From Candidatus Aquiluna sp. XM-24bin5 (GTDB lineage: Bacteria; Actinomycetota; Actinomycetia; Actinomycetales; Microbacteriaceae): a stretch of DNA of 11,801 nt. The stretch lies in contig QCWE01000009.1 in NCBI GenBank assembly GCA_003149555.1, positions 5,493-17,293 of the forward strand, read 5' to 3'. The notes below the pieces were generated by a model. The model worked only from the letters and a program-made list of their open reading frames with translations, was not told the origin of the DNA and ran no database searches. This document shows, piece after piece, positions 5,745-11,742 of the stretch (positions within the stretch are counted from its first letter, which is position 1; each line of letters begins with the position of its first letter). The position numbers and the translations under genes were made by a program.

Positions 5745-7571
5745 TTGGCGTACGGCAAGGGAAAAACCAAAGACATGTTGAAGAGGATGGCTGATTTCGG
5801 CCGTCCAAACATGTCCCCTGATCTGTCCGAGCTGCGTGCGCGCTGCCTTGTTGTTACAACTCGAATGGCGAAGGCTGGATTCACGCCGCATGTGACCGAT
5901 CCAGTTCCCGATGGGAAAATGCTCGATGAGATCATGCTGCGCGAACAAAAATCAGTGGCGAAAGAGAAATTCCTCAATGTCGTCTGGGCGGAAAAATGCC
6001 GCTTGCTCGCAAAGCCCGCTATTTTTGAGCAGATGAAGCGAAGGCAGAACAACCTGTTTGGTCGCTTTCAGCATATTGATACCGTCGGAGATAAGCCGCT
6101 TTCAGACGGAACCAAAAGGCTGGTGAATCTTCCAGAAGACTGGTCGTACCGTCTGAGCATACCGGATGTATCAGAGCTGAAAACTCTGGCCAGGTCTCTC
6201 AAATTTGATGAGACGATGTCATTCTTCCGCAAGCTTCGGGATGGAAAGGACACTGGCGAGGTCTCTGACATTCAGCGCGACGCTCTTCTGGCCATGATGG
6301 ATCTCGTGCAGGATCGGTTTCACTGTCCCAAATGGGACAGTGAGGCTGTGATACAGTTTCACCTGGAATATCGCTGCATCAAGGGCGCCAAGGTCGCGCT
6401 TAAGAACGCGCTGGAGAGCGTTGGTTCTCGTCTTCAAGACGGTCACCCAGCACGCCATCACATCGCTCTTGCATCCCACACGGCACGTGGTCCTGCTATT
6501 GATCTGGATATCAATCTGGAACGATCTGTTGCGCGGGATATCCATGAGCATCAGGACAGCGATCGCCCAGTCCGCCTGAGTGGTCTCGCGATTGAGCTGG
6601 GGCCTGAGACAGCGCAGGTCCGGGGTGTGCTGGCACGAGCAAAAGCTGAAGATGATCTGTCACAAGTCACCCATGTTGTGGCGGAAGATTTTGGCGTTGT
6701 GAACACATCAAGCCTGGTGGTCTTGAAGCTTCCAAAACCGGTTGATCCTGCGTCCCTTCCTGACACGAGGATGACAAAATCCAAAGCGGAGAAATATCTT
6801 CGTTCTCACGTGTCGGGTGAGGAGATTGAGATTGTTGAAAGCTTACAGCTTTCCGGCCGCAACTTCCTTGCCCGCATCAACGAATTGGCAGGCAAGATCA
6901 ATCGCCTCCGCTCAGAAATTGATCTGGGCTATAACCGTCTGTCGCGCTTGCGCCGTGAAATCAACATTCGTTTCCGCCGTGATCCAGAGGCATTGGTCGA
7001 TAAGGAATTGGTAGAAACGCCAGATACCTTGAATGAGGTGGATGCAAAGCGTCTGACCTCTATGCATGGCCGGTTTTTCCGGCTTCTTGCCGGCATTCAT
7101 AAGCTTAAAGAGCGTCGTCGTGGCATCTACCGTACGATTGCAGGCTTGAAAAAGAGCTGGTTTGGATACGTGTCCAATATCCGCATGCGCCTGGCGCAGA
7201 AATATGACGCAATGGTGGTGAGTGAGAAGCTCGATTACGTCACCATTCCCATCGACGATGTCGGCTACAAAGGTCGGACGTTCAACCGCATGATCAACAA
7301 TGGCGCGCGATCGCAGTATACATCTCGCGCTGACGACAAATTGGCTTGGAAAGGACACCCGCAGATCAAAATACCCAGCTTCTTCACCAGCAGCACGGAC
7401 TGGCGTCACGGCCTTGTCGATAAGGCACAGCGACGTGGACCACTCTTCAAGTCTGCAGCAGATGGAAAGACCTGGGATGCCGATATGCACGGCGCTGAGA
7501 TGATCGGGCGCTGGCTCGTTCTCAAGCCCAAAGAAACAGCCAGTCAGGCGGTAAGCCTGGCTGCTAAGTGA
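5745..7571 (+). CDS. Divergent TnpB/Cas12-superfamily RuvC nuclease (608 aa)
   Basis: The C-terminal half is recognisable as a TnpB/Cas12 RuvC domain. RuvC-I is THVVAEDFGVVNTSSLVVLK with D315. A bridging helical, arginine-rich region spans about 370-485. RuvC-II is MVVSEKLDYV with E494. RuvC-III is WDADMHGAEMI with D580. The zinc-ribbon segment aligns in phase with the ordinary TnpB at 9695-10975 (TS-T-x-x-x-x-G-x-VDK and F-x-x-x-x-x-G), but the four cysteines are replaced by D552, H555, S570 and D573. The N-terminal ~300 residues show no similarity I recognise and make the protein about 180 residues longer than that TnpB. I use TTG 5745 because an in-frame TAG lies at 5724; ATG 5775 is an alternative, and truncation by the IS5 insertion cannot be excluded. 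A strong hairpin and an IS605-like right end follow. Predicted role: RNA-guided DNA nuclease of a transposon; activity unproven. Confidence 0.7.
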   Translation: MAYGKGKTKDMLKRMADFGRPNMSPDLSELRARCLVVTTRMAKAGFTPHVTDPVPDGKMLDEIMLREQKSVAKEKFLNVVWAEKCRLLAKPAIFEQMKRRQNNLFGRFQHIDTVGDKPLSDGTKRLVNLPEDWSYRLSIPDVSELKTLARSLKFDETMSFFRKLRDGKDTGEVSDIQRDALLAMMDLVQDRFHCPKWDSEAVIQFHLEYRCIKGAKVALKNALESVGSRLQDGHPARHHIALASHTARGPAIDLDINLERSVARDIHEHQDSDRPVRLSGLAIELGPETAQVRGVLARAKAEDDLSQVTHVVAEDFGVVNTSSLVVLKLPKPVDPASLPDTRMTKSKAEKYLRSHVSGEEIEIVESLQLSGRNFLARINELAGKINRLRSEIDLGYNRLSRLRREINIRFRRDPEALVDKELVETPDTLNEVDAKRLTSMHGRFFRLLAGIHKLKERRRGIYRTIAGLKKSWFGYVSNIRMRLAQKYDAMVVSEKLDYVTIPIDDVGYKGRTFNRMINNGARSQYTSRADDKLAWKGHPQIKIPSFFTSSTDWRHGLVDKAQRRGPLFKSAADGKTWDADMHGAEMIGRWLVLKPKETASQAVSLAAK

Positions 7572-7656
7572 CAAATGTTTCAAATCCCCGCCAGATGGCT
7601 CAATGCCAGCTGGCGGGGATGGCAGAAGCTCCTTTCTTCAGGGAGGAGTAGTTCAC
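7480..7656 (+). ncRNA. Putative omega-RNA (guide RNA scaffold) of the TnpB-like element
   Basis: TnpB guide RNAs derive from the 3' end of the gene and the element's right end, and take their guide from the flanking DNA. Here two hairpins stand between the stop codon and the right end. The first is an 11-bp stem ATCCCCGCCAG/CTGGCGGGGAT (7584-7594 with 7610-7620), topped by a TGGC/GCCA stem. The second is CTCCTT/AGGGAG (7629-7634 with 7640-7645). The scaffold would end at AGTAGTTCAC (7656), making the flank from 7657 (CTGAAGGGCAGAAGCATATA) the guide. The 5' limit is arbitrary. Confidence 0.4.
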
Positions 7657-7687
7657 CTGAAGGGCAGAAGCATATATTGTGAGAATA

Positions 7688-7837
7688 ATGAAAATATTTC
7701 GTGATGTGTTACTTGGCATTATAGTTGGTAGCTTATTGGCGCTGATGTTGAGTTTTGGCATTTGGCCTTTCGGTGATAAAAATTTAACGGAACTCATGCA
7801 GTCTACAAAGCCTACTTTGATGAACTACTCTCACTAG
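7688..7837 (+). CDS. Short membrane ORF (49 aa), possibly truncated
   Basis: The ATG at 7688 opens a 49-codon frame to TAG at 7835-7837. The product starts MKIFRDVLLGIIVGSLLALM and holds a single hydrophobic helix (about residues 7-26), then a short polar tail. The DNA is AT-rich like the signalling genes. It begins only 31 bp after the inferred right end of the TnpB-like element. It may be the N-terminal stub of a longer membrane protein or an intact small membrane protein. The upstream GAG is a weak ribosome binding site. I do not recognise it. Confidence 0.35.
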   Translation: MKIFRDVLLGIIVGSLLALMLSFGIWPFGDKNLTELMQSTKPTLMNYSH

Positions 7838-7994
7838 TTCAGCCTATCCGTAGGTTTTAATCGCGTGAATGTTCTCTGTCCCTCTATCCTTAATCGGATA
7901 GGACTGGAGGCTTAGGAACTCACGGAAGGGCCGTCGAACAAGATACGTTTTTAAGTTGGGCGCGAAGACGCGTGGCATTGAGGCCATAGTAGTG
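7838..7994. other. Intergenic stretch with small palindromes
   Basis: No gene with start and ribosome binding site is evident. Visible structures are CTATCC-TTAATC-GGATAG (about 7880-7897) and CGCG-AAGA-CGCG (about 7960-7972), neither followed by a T-run. The right part probably belongs to the IS200 element. Confidence 0.3.
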
Positions 7995-8021
7995 AAGGAC
8001 CACCGGCTGACGCCGGAGGCA

Positions 8022-8420
8022 TCATTTGGAGGAATGTAATTCCAGGTATTGTCTGATCACGTCGTCTGTCACGTTGCCGGAGGTCGTGGAGAAATACCCA
8101 CGCGCCCAAAAGCGCCTTCCCCAATAGCGTTTGCGCAGGTCGGGGAACTCCATCTGGATGCGGCGGGACGAGCGGCCCTTGATGCGCTGCATGACCTCGG
8201 AAAGAGACAGCTTGGGCGGGATCGACAAGAACATATGGACATGATCGCGCGCCAAAACGCCTTTTACGATGTGGACGCCGAGTTCCTCACAGGTCTGGAT
8301 GATGATTTGCCGGATCCACTCGCGCATGGCGCGGTGCAAAACCTTGTATCGATACTTTGTCGCCCACACGACGTGGTATCTGTGATAAAATCGCGTGTGC
8401 GCGGATGACGAGTAGCGCAT
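8022..8420 (-). CDS. tnpA: IS200/IS605-family Y1 transposase TnpA
   Basis: The 132-residue protein is full length for the family. It holds the HUH motif H60-V-H62 (ARDHVHMFLSIPP) and the catalytic tyrosine Y125 (DDVIRQYLELHSS), with the conserved WGRRFWARGYF block (about 100-110) between. The enzyme cuts and rejoins single-stranded DNA at hairpin ends through a 5'-phosphotyrosine link. The ATG at 8418-8420 follows GGGGAGGAAGATC, whose Shine-Dalgarno part is locked in a long hairpin at 8421-8485. Translation is therefore probably repressed, as known for classical IS200. All catalytic residues are present, so the gene may be active. Confidence 0.92.
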   Translation of the reverse strand: MRYSSSAHTRFYHRYHVVWATKYRYKVLHRAMREWIRQIIIQTCEELGVHIVKGVLARDHVHMFLSIPPKLSLSEVMQRIKGRSSRRIQMEFPDLRKRYWGRRFWARGYFSTTSGNVTDDVIRQYLELHSSK

Positions 8421-8485
8421 GATCTTCCTCCCCGAAATCTGAAGCCATACCCCTTCGGGGGCTTCAGATTCCGGGGAGGAAGATC
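8421..8485 (-). promoter_or_regulatory. Long hairpin sequestering the tnpA ribosome binding site
   Basis: GATCTTCCTCCCCG (8421-8434) pairs perfectly with 8472-8485. AATCTGAAGC (8436-8445) pairs with GCTTCAGATT (8461-8470). CCCC (8450-8453) pairs with GGGG (8457-8460). That makes 28 base pairs with one mismatch and one small bulge. The outer stem contains the tnpA Shine-Dalgarno sequence and touches the start codon. Classical IS200 uses such a structure to block translation and to stop transcripts entering from outside. Confidence 0.8.
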
Positions 8486-8506
8486 AGAGCAGATTCGCTG
8501 AAGCGG

Positions 8507-8523
8507 ACCGGCTGGAAGCCGGT
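8507..8523. repeat. IS200 end hairpin (tnpA-upstream side)
   Basis: ACCGGC, loop TGGAA, GCCGGT, with an outer GAAGC (8500-8504) / GCTTC (8525-8529) pairing. It is the probable recognition hairpin for the Y1 transposase at this end. Confidence 0.55.
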
Positions 8524-8618
8524 GGCTTCGATCCATTAGATGGAAAGTCAAGGGTTACAAAGGCACTGAAAACCAGCGCTTTGAAGAAAGGTGAACCCGC
8601 CGCCAGCCTGTAGAACAA

Positions 8619-8738
8619 ATGCTGGAGGCCGCACTAAACCGCAAGAGGCACGACACGCCACGTGCAAAACGCATCAAATTTAAACACCCATACCGGCAAC
8701 TCAGAAGAATCTTAAGCATAGGCCCAAAGACCAATTAA
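8619..8738 (+). pseudogene. Possible remnant ORF, basic (39 aa)
   Basis: The ATG at 8619 gives a strongly basic 39-residue frame (MLEAALNRKRHDTPRAKRIK, ending S-I-G-P-K-T-N). The same frame is open upstream of a single TGA (8592-8594), reading GYKGTENQRFEER, so a larger gene broken by a stop is conceivable. There is no ribosome binding site and no family I recognise. Confidence 0.2.
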
Positions 8739-8978
8739 TACCCAATAATTATTATCTTTTTAGCCTAAACCATAACTAAGCCAGTAGAAATAACGCCACT
8801 TATAAGCTGAGATCAATTGTACTTTTCATTTTGAAAAATGACTGCGCGCAATCATTGCGGTCAAGATTGCATCTTTGACATCTAATTACCCTAAAATTCT
8901 AAAAAAACAAAAATTTACCTTGCAAATCCAGTAATACTCAGTAATTCGATAACTACTTCGTACAGTGAAGTCAGTCAA
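8739..8978. other. AT-rich upstream region of the H-NS-like gene
   Basis: No gene is seen. The stretch is rich in A/T tracts (for example CTAAAAAAACAAAAATTTAC at about 8898-8917), the type of DNA H-NS-like proteins bind. Promoter and autoregulatory sites of the downstream gene are expected here, but I cannot place them with confidence. Confidence 0.3.
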
Positions 8979-8993
8979 ATGAAAGATTTACGC

Positions 8994-9302
8994 ATGAGCG
9001 ACATTGACCTTACAAAGATGAACCTTGAAGAGCTTAAGCAGCTCCAGAAAGATGTGGCAAAAGCCATTTCGTCTTTCCAAGAGCGCCAAAGACAGGAAGC
9101 TCTTGCAGCTGCAAAGGCACTTGCTGAATCCAAGGGGTTTAAGTTAGAAGAACTCCTTGGAAAAAAAGGTACGTCGAGCATACCCAAATATCAAAATCCT
9201 GAAAATCCAAAAGAAACTTGGACCGGAAAGGGGCGAAAACCAAAGTGGTTTATCGAGCAGGTTGAATCCGGAAAAGACCCTAAGGAAATGTTGTTTGCTT
9301 GA
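8994..9302 (+). CDS. H-NS/HvrA-family nucleoid-associated DNA-binding protein
   Basis: From the ATG at 8994 the product is 102 residues. A helical oligomerisation region comes first (MNLEELKQLQKDVAKAISSF, then the A-rich coil to about residue 65). The C-terminal H-NS DNA-binding motif follows as YQNPENPKETWTGKGRKPKW, with the core T-W-x-G-x-G-R-x-P minor-groove binding loop. The end is FIEQVESGKDPKEMLF. Length and layout match HvrA-like proteins of Rhodobacteraceae. An ATG at 8979 would add five residues; I prefer 8994 because family members begin M-S-D-x-D-L. The family silences AT-rich acquired DNA, and this gene sits inside such DNA, so it may silence its own island or act as a plasmid-borne stealth factor. 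Confidence 0.88.
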   Translation: MSDIDLTKMNLEELKQLQKDVAKAISSFQERQRQEALAAAKALAESKGFKLEELLGKKGTSSIPKYQNPENPKETWTGKGRKPKWFIEQVESGKDPKEMLFA

Positions 9303-9648
9303 CATTCCCATCACAAGTTCAGGTCTCGGATAAACCACTCTAATCTGAGTTTTGCGCACTTCCGCTCTAGGCTTCAGCTAGATTAACATCTTCCGCGCCT
9401 TTAAAATGCGCCGCGCGCCGGTTAATCCGATATACACGCATATGTCGTTGTCCTTGCTTTGTGAGAGGTCTTGGGGCGCATCTATCAGCACGACCCTGTG
9501 GATACGCCGCACAGCGTACCAAGGGCAACGACACCTGACCTCAAACGGTCAATCAACTCACAACGATGCCAGTCGGTCCGCGCCCGACTACGAAATCTGT
9601 ATCACGCAAGGATAATCCAGATGGAGATTACGTACCTACTGCAACGTA
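9303..9648. other. Non-coding stretch with a possible IS605 right-end relic
   Basis: No convincing gene. On the minus strand GCGC-ATTTTAAAG-GCGC followed by GGAAGATGTTAA (9383-9394) matches the last 12 bases of the right end of the IS605 element at 9650-9661. This suggests an older right end. Short open frames on plus between 9406 and 9653 lack ribosome binding sites and family signatures. Confidence 0.35.
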
Positions 9649-9649
9649 G

Positions 9650-9830
9650 TTAACATCTTCCACCCCCTGAAGAGAAGTGGATTTCCAAACCAGACTACGC
9701 ACCATCGAGATGCACAGATTGATCGGGAATTTTGACGCTTCGTTGGGAGCTGACGCCTTGCCCTCCACGTCCAGAGGCGACGTGTTCCACCGCCTTTTCC
9801 TGCTCAGGCGACCGAAGTGCTCTGGCGAGA
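9650..9830 (-). ncRNA. Putative omega-RNA of the IS605 tnpB
   Basis: By analogy with characterised TnpB systems, the guide RNA would cover the tnpB 3' end and the right end up to GATGTTAAC at about 9650. It would continue into the flank, so the guide would read TACGTTGCAGTAGGTACGTA on the minus strand. The hairpin around 9662-9680 fits the scaffold. The 5' limit is a guess. Confidence 0.35.
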
Positions 9831-10975
9831 ATATTTTTTGCCGCGTTGATATCAGCATTTTCCGCAGCCCCGCAGGTGGTGCAGACGAAAGCGGCTTGGC
9901 TCTTGCGGCTTTCTTTGTCTACAGCCCCACATTCGGCGCATGTGCGAGATGTGTTTCGTGGATCAACCTTGACGATGATCCCGCCGGTTTCCTCCATTTT
10001 GTAGGAAAGTTTCAGTTCAAACCCATACCAGCCGACATTGAGAATGGACCCGTTTAGGCCGGCTTTTTGCCGGACGTTTTTCCCCGGCTCCTCGACCGTG
10101 CCTTTTGCACTGGCGGTCATGTTGCAGGTTTTCAGATCCTCGATCGCAACCATGCCGCAGGTATCAGCCAAGTGCCGTGACAGGACGTGGTGAAGATGTG
10201 CCCGCGTGCGCGCATCACGCGCCTTCAGGCGCGCAACTCTGCGTCTGGCCTTCGCATATCGTTTCGAGCCGCGCTGGCGGCGCGACATTATTTTTTGCCC
10301 GCGACGGATTGTCTTTTGCCGCGCTTCCATCGCCTCAGGCAAAAGCCATGTGGTTCCATCTGAAAGAGCGAAAGGAATGGCCACACCTCGGTCAACGCCT
10401 TGAGCTGCAGAAGGCACTGGACGATCTTCGATCTCGTAACGAACCGCAATCGAGATCTCCCATCCGGACGCTGTCCGGCGGATCGTTGCATTGCGAATAT
10501 CCGGTGCGCAGCCTTCAGCATGGGGCAGAGCGCGAGTGTCGCGATATTTGACCCAACCGATTTTGGGGATTTTCACCTCGGACCAGCGCTTATTGATCTT
10601 CCGCGTTTGAATTTCCCGGCCAGCCTGGCGAAACGCATCATTTGCGTATTTACGGCGTGGCGTCGGATACCCTGCGCGTCCTTCGAAAAAATTCGTGAAG
10701 GCGCGATCGAGATCAACCAGGGCCTGGTTCTGTGCGGTTTGGCTGACGGAACGAATCCAATCATAGGCTTCGCGAAGGTCTGACAGCTCGCCAGACAGGC
10801 CTTTTGAGCCAAAATACCGCGGCGCACCACCTCCGTATGGCCTGCCACCCCAAATGCGCCTTTGTTCAAGCGCTAGGTTGTATACGAGACGGACGACACC
10901 TGCTGTCTGCGTAAGAAGATGTTCTTGCGCAGACGTTGGTTTTAGGGAGTAGACAAAGCCGCGGATCGTTTCCAT
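9695..10975 (-). CDS. tnpB: IS605-family TnpB RNA-guided endonuclease
   Basis: The start at ATG 10973-10975 gives METIRGFVYSLKPTSAQEHL, the usual TnpB opening, and 426 residues, normal length. An N-terminal helix-turn-helix/REC part is followed by a WED-like beta region. The RuvC core has D195 (AQGVDRGVAIPF), E279 (GMVAIEDLK) and D375 (NADINAAKNIL). A C4 zinc ribbon has C346, C349, C365 and C368 (TSRTCAECG, FVCTTCG). All key residues are present. TnpB cuts DNA complementary to its omega-RNA next to a short motif and so promotes retention of the element. An in-frame upstream extension to 11074 would overlap tnpA and is unlikely. Confidence 0.92.
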   Translation of the reverse strand: METIRGFVYSLKPTSAQEHLLTQTAGVVRLVYNLALEQRRIWGGRPYGGGAPRYFGSKGLSGELSDLREAYDWIRSVSQTAQNQALVDLDRAFTNFFEGRAGYPTPRRKYANDAFRQAGREIQTRKINKRWSEVKIPKIGWVKYRDTRALPHAEGCAPDIRNATIRRTASGWEISIAVRYEIEDRPVPSAAQGVDRGVAIPFALSDGTTWLLPEAMEARQKTIRRGQKIMSRRQRGSKRYAKARRRVARLKARDARTRAHLHHVLSRHLADTCGMVAIEDLKTCNMTASAKGTVEEPGKNVRQKAGLNGSILNVGWYGFELKLSYKMEETGGIIVKVDPRNTSRTCAECGAVDKESRKSQAAFVCTTCGAAENADINAAKNILARALRSPEQEKAVEHVASGRGGQGVSSQRSVKIPDQSVHLDGA

Positions 10976-11012
10976 ATGGTTAATATATGAAATTGGTCTA
11001 TGAGGTTTCAAG

Positions 11013-11471
11013 ATGAAATATCGCAGAGGAAGGCATGTTGTTACATCTCTCCACGCACATTTGGTCTTTGTCACGAAATATCGCCGCGGTGTTCTCGACG
11101 AAGATGCAACAAGGTTGTTGCATGGTATCTTCCAGAAGGTCGCCGCGGATTTTGGGGCGCAGGTTGTGGAGTGCGATGGTGAAGACGATCACATTCACCT
11201 TCTTGTGGAGTATCCAGCAACGGTACAGCTGTCGAAGCTCGTCAATTCCCTGAAGGGCGTCGGCTCCCGCATTCTTCTGCGCGATCGGCCAGATATTCGT
11301 CCTTTCGCTAAGAAGGGCCTCTGGTCGCCGTCGTATTTTGCAGCAAGCTGCGGAGGCGCACCGATCGAGATCGTGCGGAATTATGTGGCCAATCAGCGAT
11401 CGGCCACTGAACAAAACTCACCTATCCCTCCCCGCCGTGAACAGACGGGGCTTCCCGGTGAAATTGGGTGA
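11013..11471 (+). CDS. tnpA: IS605-type Y1 transposase TnpA
   Basis: The product opens MKYRRGRHVVTSLHAHLVFV and has the HUH motif H60-I-H62 (DGEDDHIHLLVEYP), the LVNSLKGVGSR block (about 76-86), LWSPSYFAASCGGAPIE (103-119) and catalytic Y124 (IVRNYVANQ). It is about 20 residues longer than usual. The tail past residue 130 is encoded by the left-end hairpin and the last few codons by flanking DNA, so the C-terminus is incidental. It diverges from tnpB; the 37-bp gap must hold both start regions. Confidence 0.92.
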   Translation: MKYRRGRHVVTSLHAHLVFVTKYRRGVLDEDATRLLHGIFQKVAADFGAQVVECDGEDDHIHLLVEYPATVQLSKLVNSLKGVGSRILLRDRPDIRPFAKKGLWSPSYFAASCGGAPIEIVRNYVANQRSATEQNSPIPPRREQTGLPGEIG

Positions 11472-11742
11472 CGCATCGGTCCCCTTTGACATCACTCCGT
11501 TCTTTCCGCTTTCGCTTCCAGTAGGGGTTTGTGAGCCGAGGGTCAGGGACACTCTCCTGCGTACCCATCCGCCCCTGTCTATGCCATGAGACATCAGACA
11601 GGGTTGGGTTGCGCTCATCATACCGCTTCATCAAGACCTGCAGCCGCAGGCTCCGTGTCAGGGGATAGGATGAGGCCTTACGCTTACGTGACGACTGGCG
11701 CCCATTACCCCCGGCACCGGTACTGGCGGAACGTTTGCTGGG
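11422..11742 (-). other. Open minus-strand frame of unknown nature
   Basis: The minus frame is open from about 11742 down to 11422. It contains S-S-R-K-R-K-A-S-S-Y, SLRLQVLMKRYDERNPTLSD, then WKRKRKERSD. It is basic and non-repetitive, and its first ATG with context is at 11634. It runs into the IS605 left end at about 11458, so a gene interrupted by the element is possible. There is no ribosome binding site I trust and no recognised family. The rest of 11458-11801 shows nothing else I can support. Confidence 0.2.

Larger units (their letters stand above)
4722..7656 (+). mobile_element. Putative IS605-like element carrying the 608-aa TnpB-like gene, interrupted by IS5
   Basis: The right end near 7656 has the hairpin CTCCTT/AGGGAG and closes with AGTAGTTCAC, the style of IS605 right ends. 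It is comparable to the right end of the IS605 element at 9650 (CTTCAGGG plus a G-rich tail). The left limit is inferred from an abrupt change from AT-rich sequence (ending ATTTTAT) to GC-rich sequence at about 4722, with a GAGAC-CTG-GTCTC palindrome just inside. No tnpA belongs to it. The IS5 element at 4823-5669 sits between this presumed left end and the gene. The left boundary is uncertain. Confidence 0.35.
7995..8535 (-). mobile_element. IS200-type element
   Basis: A Y1 transposase gene is flanked by imperfect-palindrome ends. One is CCGGC-TGAC-GCCGG (8003-8016), just beyond the tnpA stop. The other is ACCGGC-TGGAA-GCCGGT (8507-8523), enclosed by GAAGC/GCTTC, upstream of the gene. Single-stranded hairpins at the ends instead of terminal inverted repeats are the hallmark of IS200/IS605 transposition. 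Exact cleavage positions are not determined. No tnpB accompanies it, as expected for the IS200 group. Confidence 0.55.
9649..11457 (-). mobile_element. IS605-type element with divergent tnpB and tnpA
   Basis: A TnpB gene (minus) and a Y1 tnpA gene (plus) diverge from a 37-bp gap, the classic IS605 layout. The right end, beside the tnpB 3' end, is a CCAC/GTGG hairpin followed by GGTGGAAGATGTTAAC on the minus strand. The left end, beside the tnpA 3' end, is CCCCG/CGGGG (11430-11434 with 11446-11450) followed by CTTCCCGGTGAAAT. Both ends are intact in appearance, so the element may be mobile. Cleavage sites are estimated to within a few bases. Confidence 0.65.

Noticed and set aside
5745..7571. 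Nuclease-dead TnpB-like repressor (TldR type)
   Set aside because: TldR proteins lack RuvC catalytic residues; here D315, E494 and D580 all appear present, although a FliL-like gene in the window made the idea tempting.
6912..7583. Minus-strand frame of 223 codons opposite the TnpB-like gene
   Set aside because: Shadow of the coding strand, whose RuvC motifs are clear; the reverse product has no recognisable domain.
7584..7620. Simple rho-independent terminator after the TnpB-like gene
   Set aside because: The stem is strong but is followed by GGCAGAAGC, not a T-run; the position fits a guide-RNA scaffold better.
7905..8000. Minus-strand peptide VLHYYGLNATRLRAQLKNV as a tnpB start beyond the IS200 tnpA
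   Set aside because: It has no start codon in context and stops after a few more codons; it is more likely part of the IS200 end or chance.
9406..9653. Plus-strand small genes between the H-NS-like gene and IS605
   Set aside because: Overlapping frames without ribosome binding sites or recognisable similarity, and the last runs into the IS605 end.
10105..10783. Plus-strand frames opposite tnpB
   Set aside because: Shadows of the well-conserved TnpB coding sequence.
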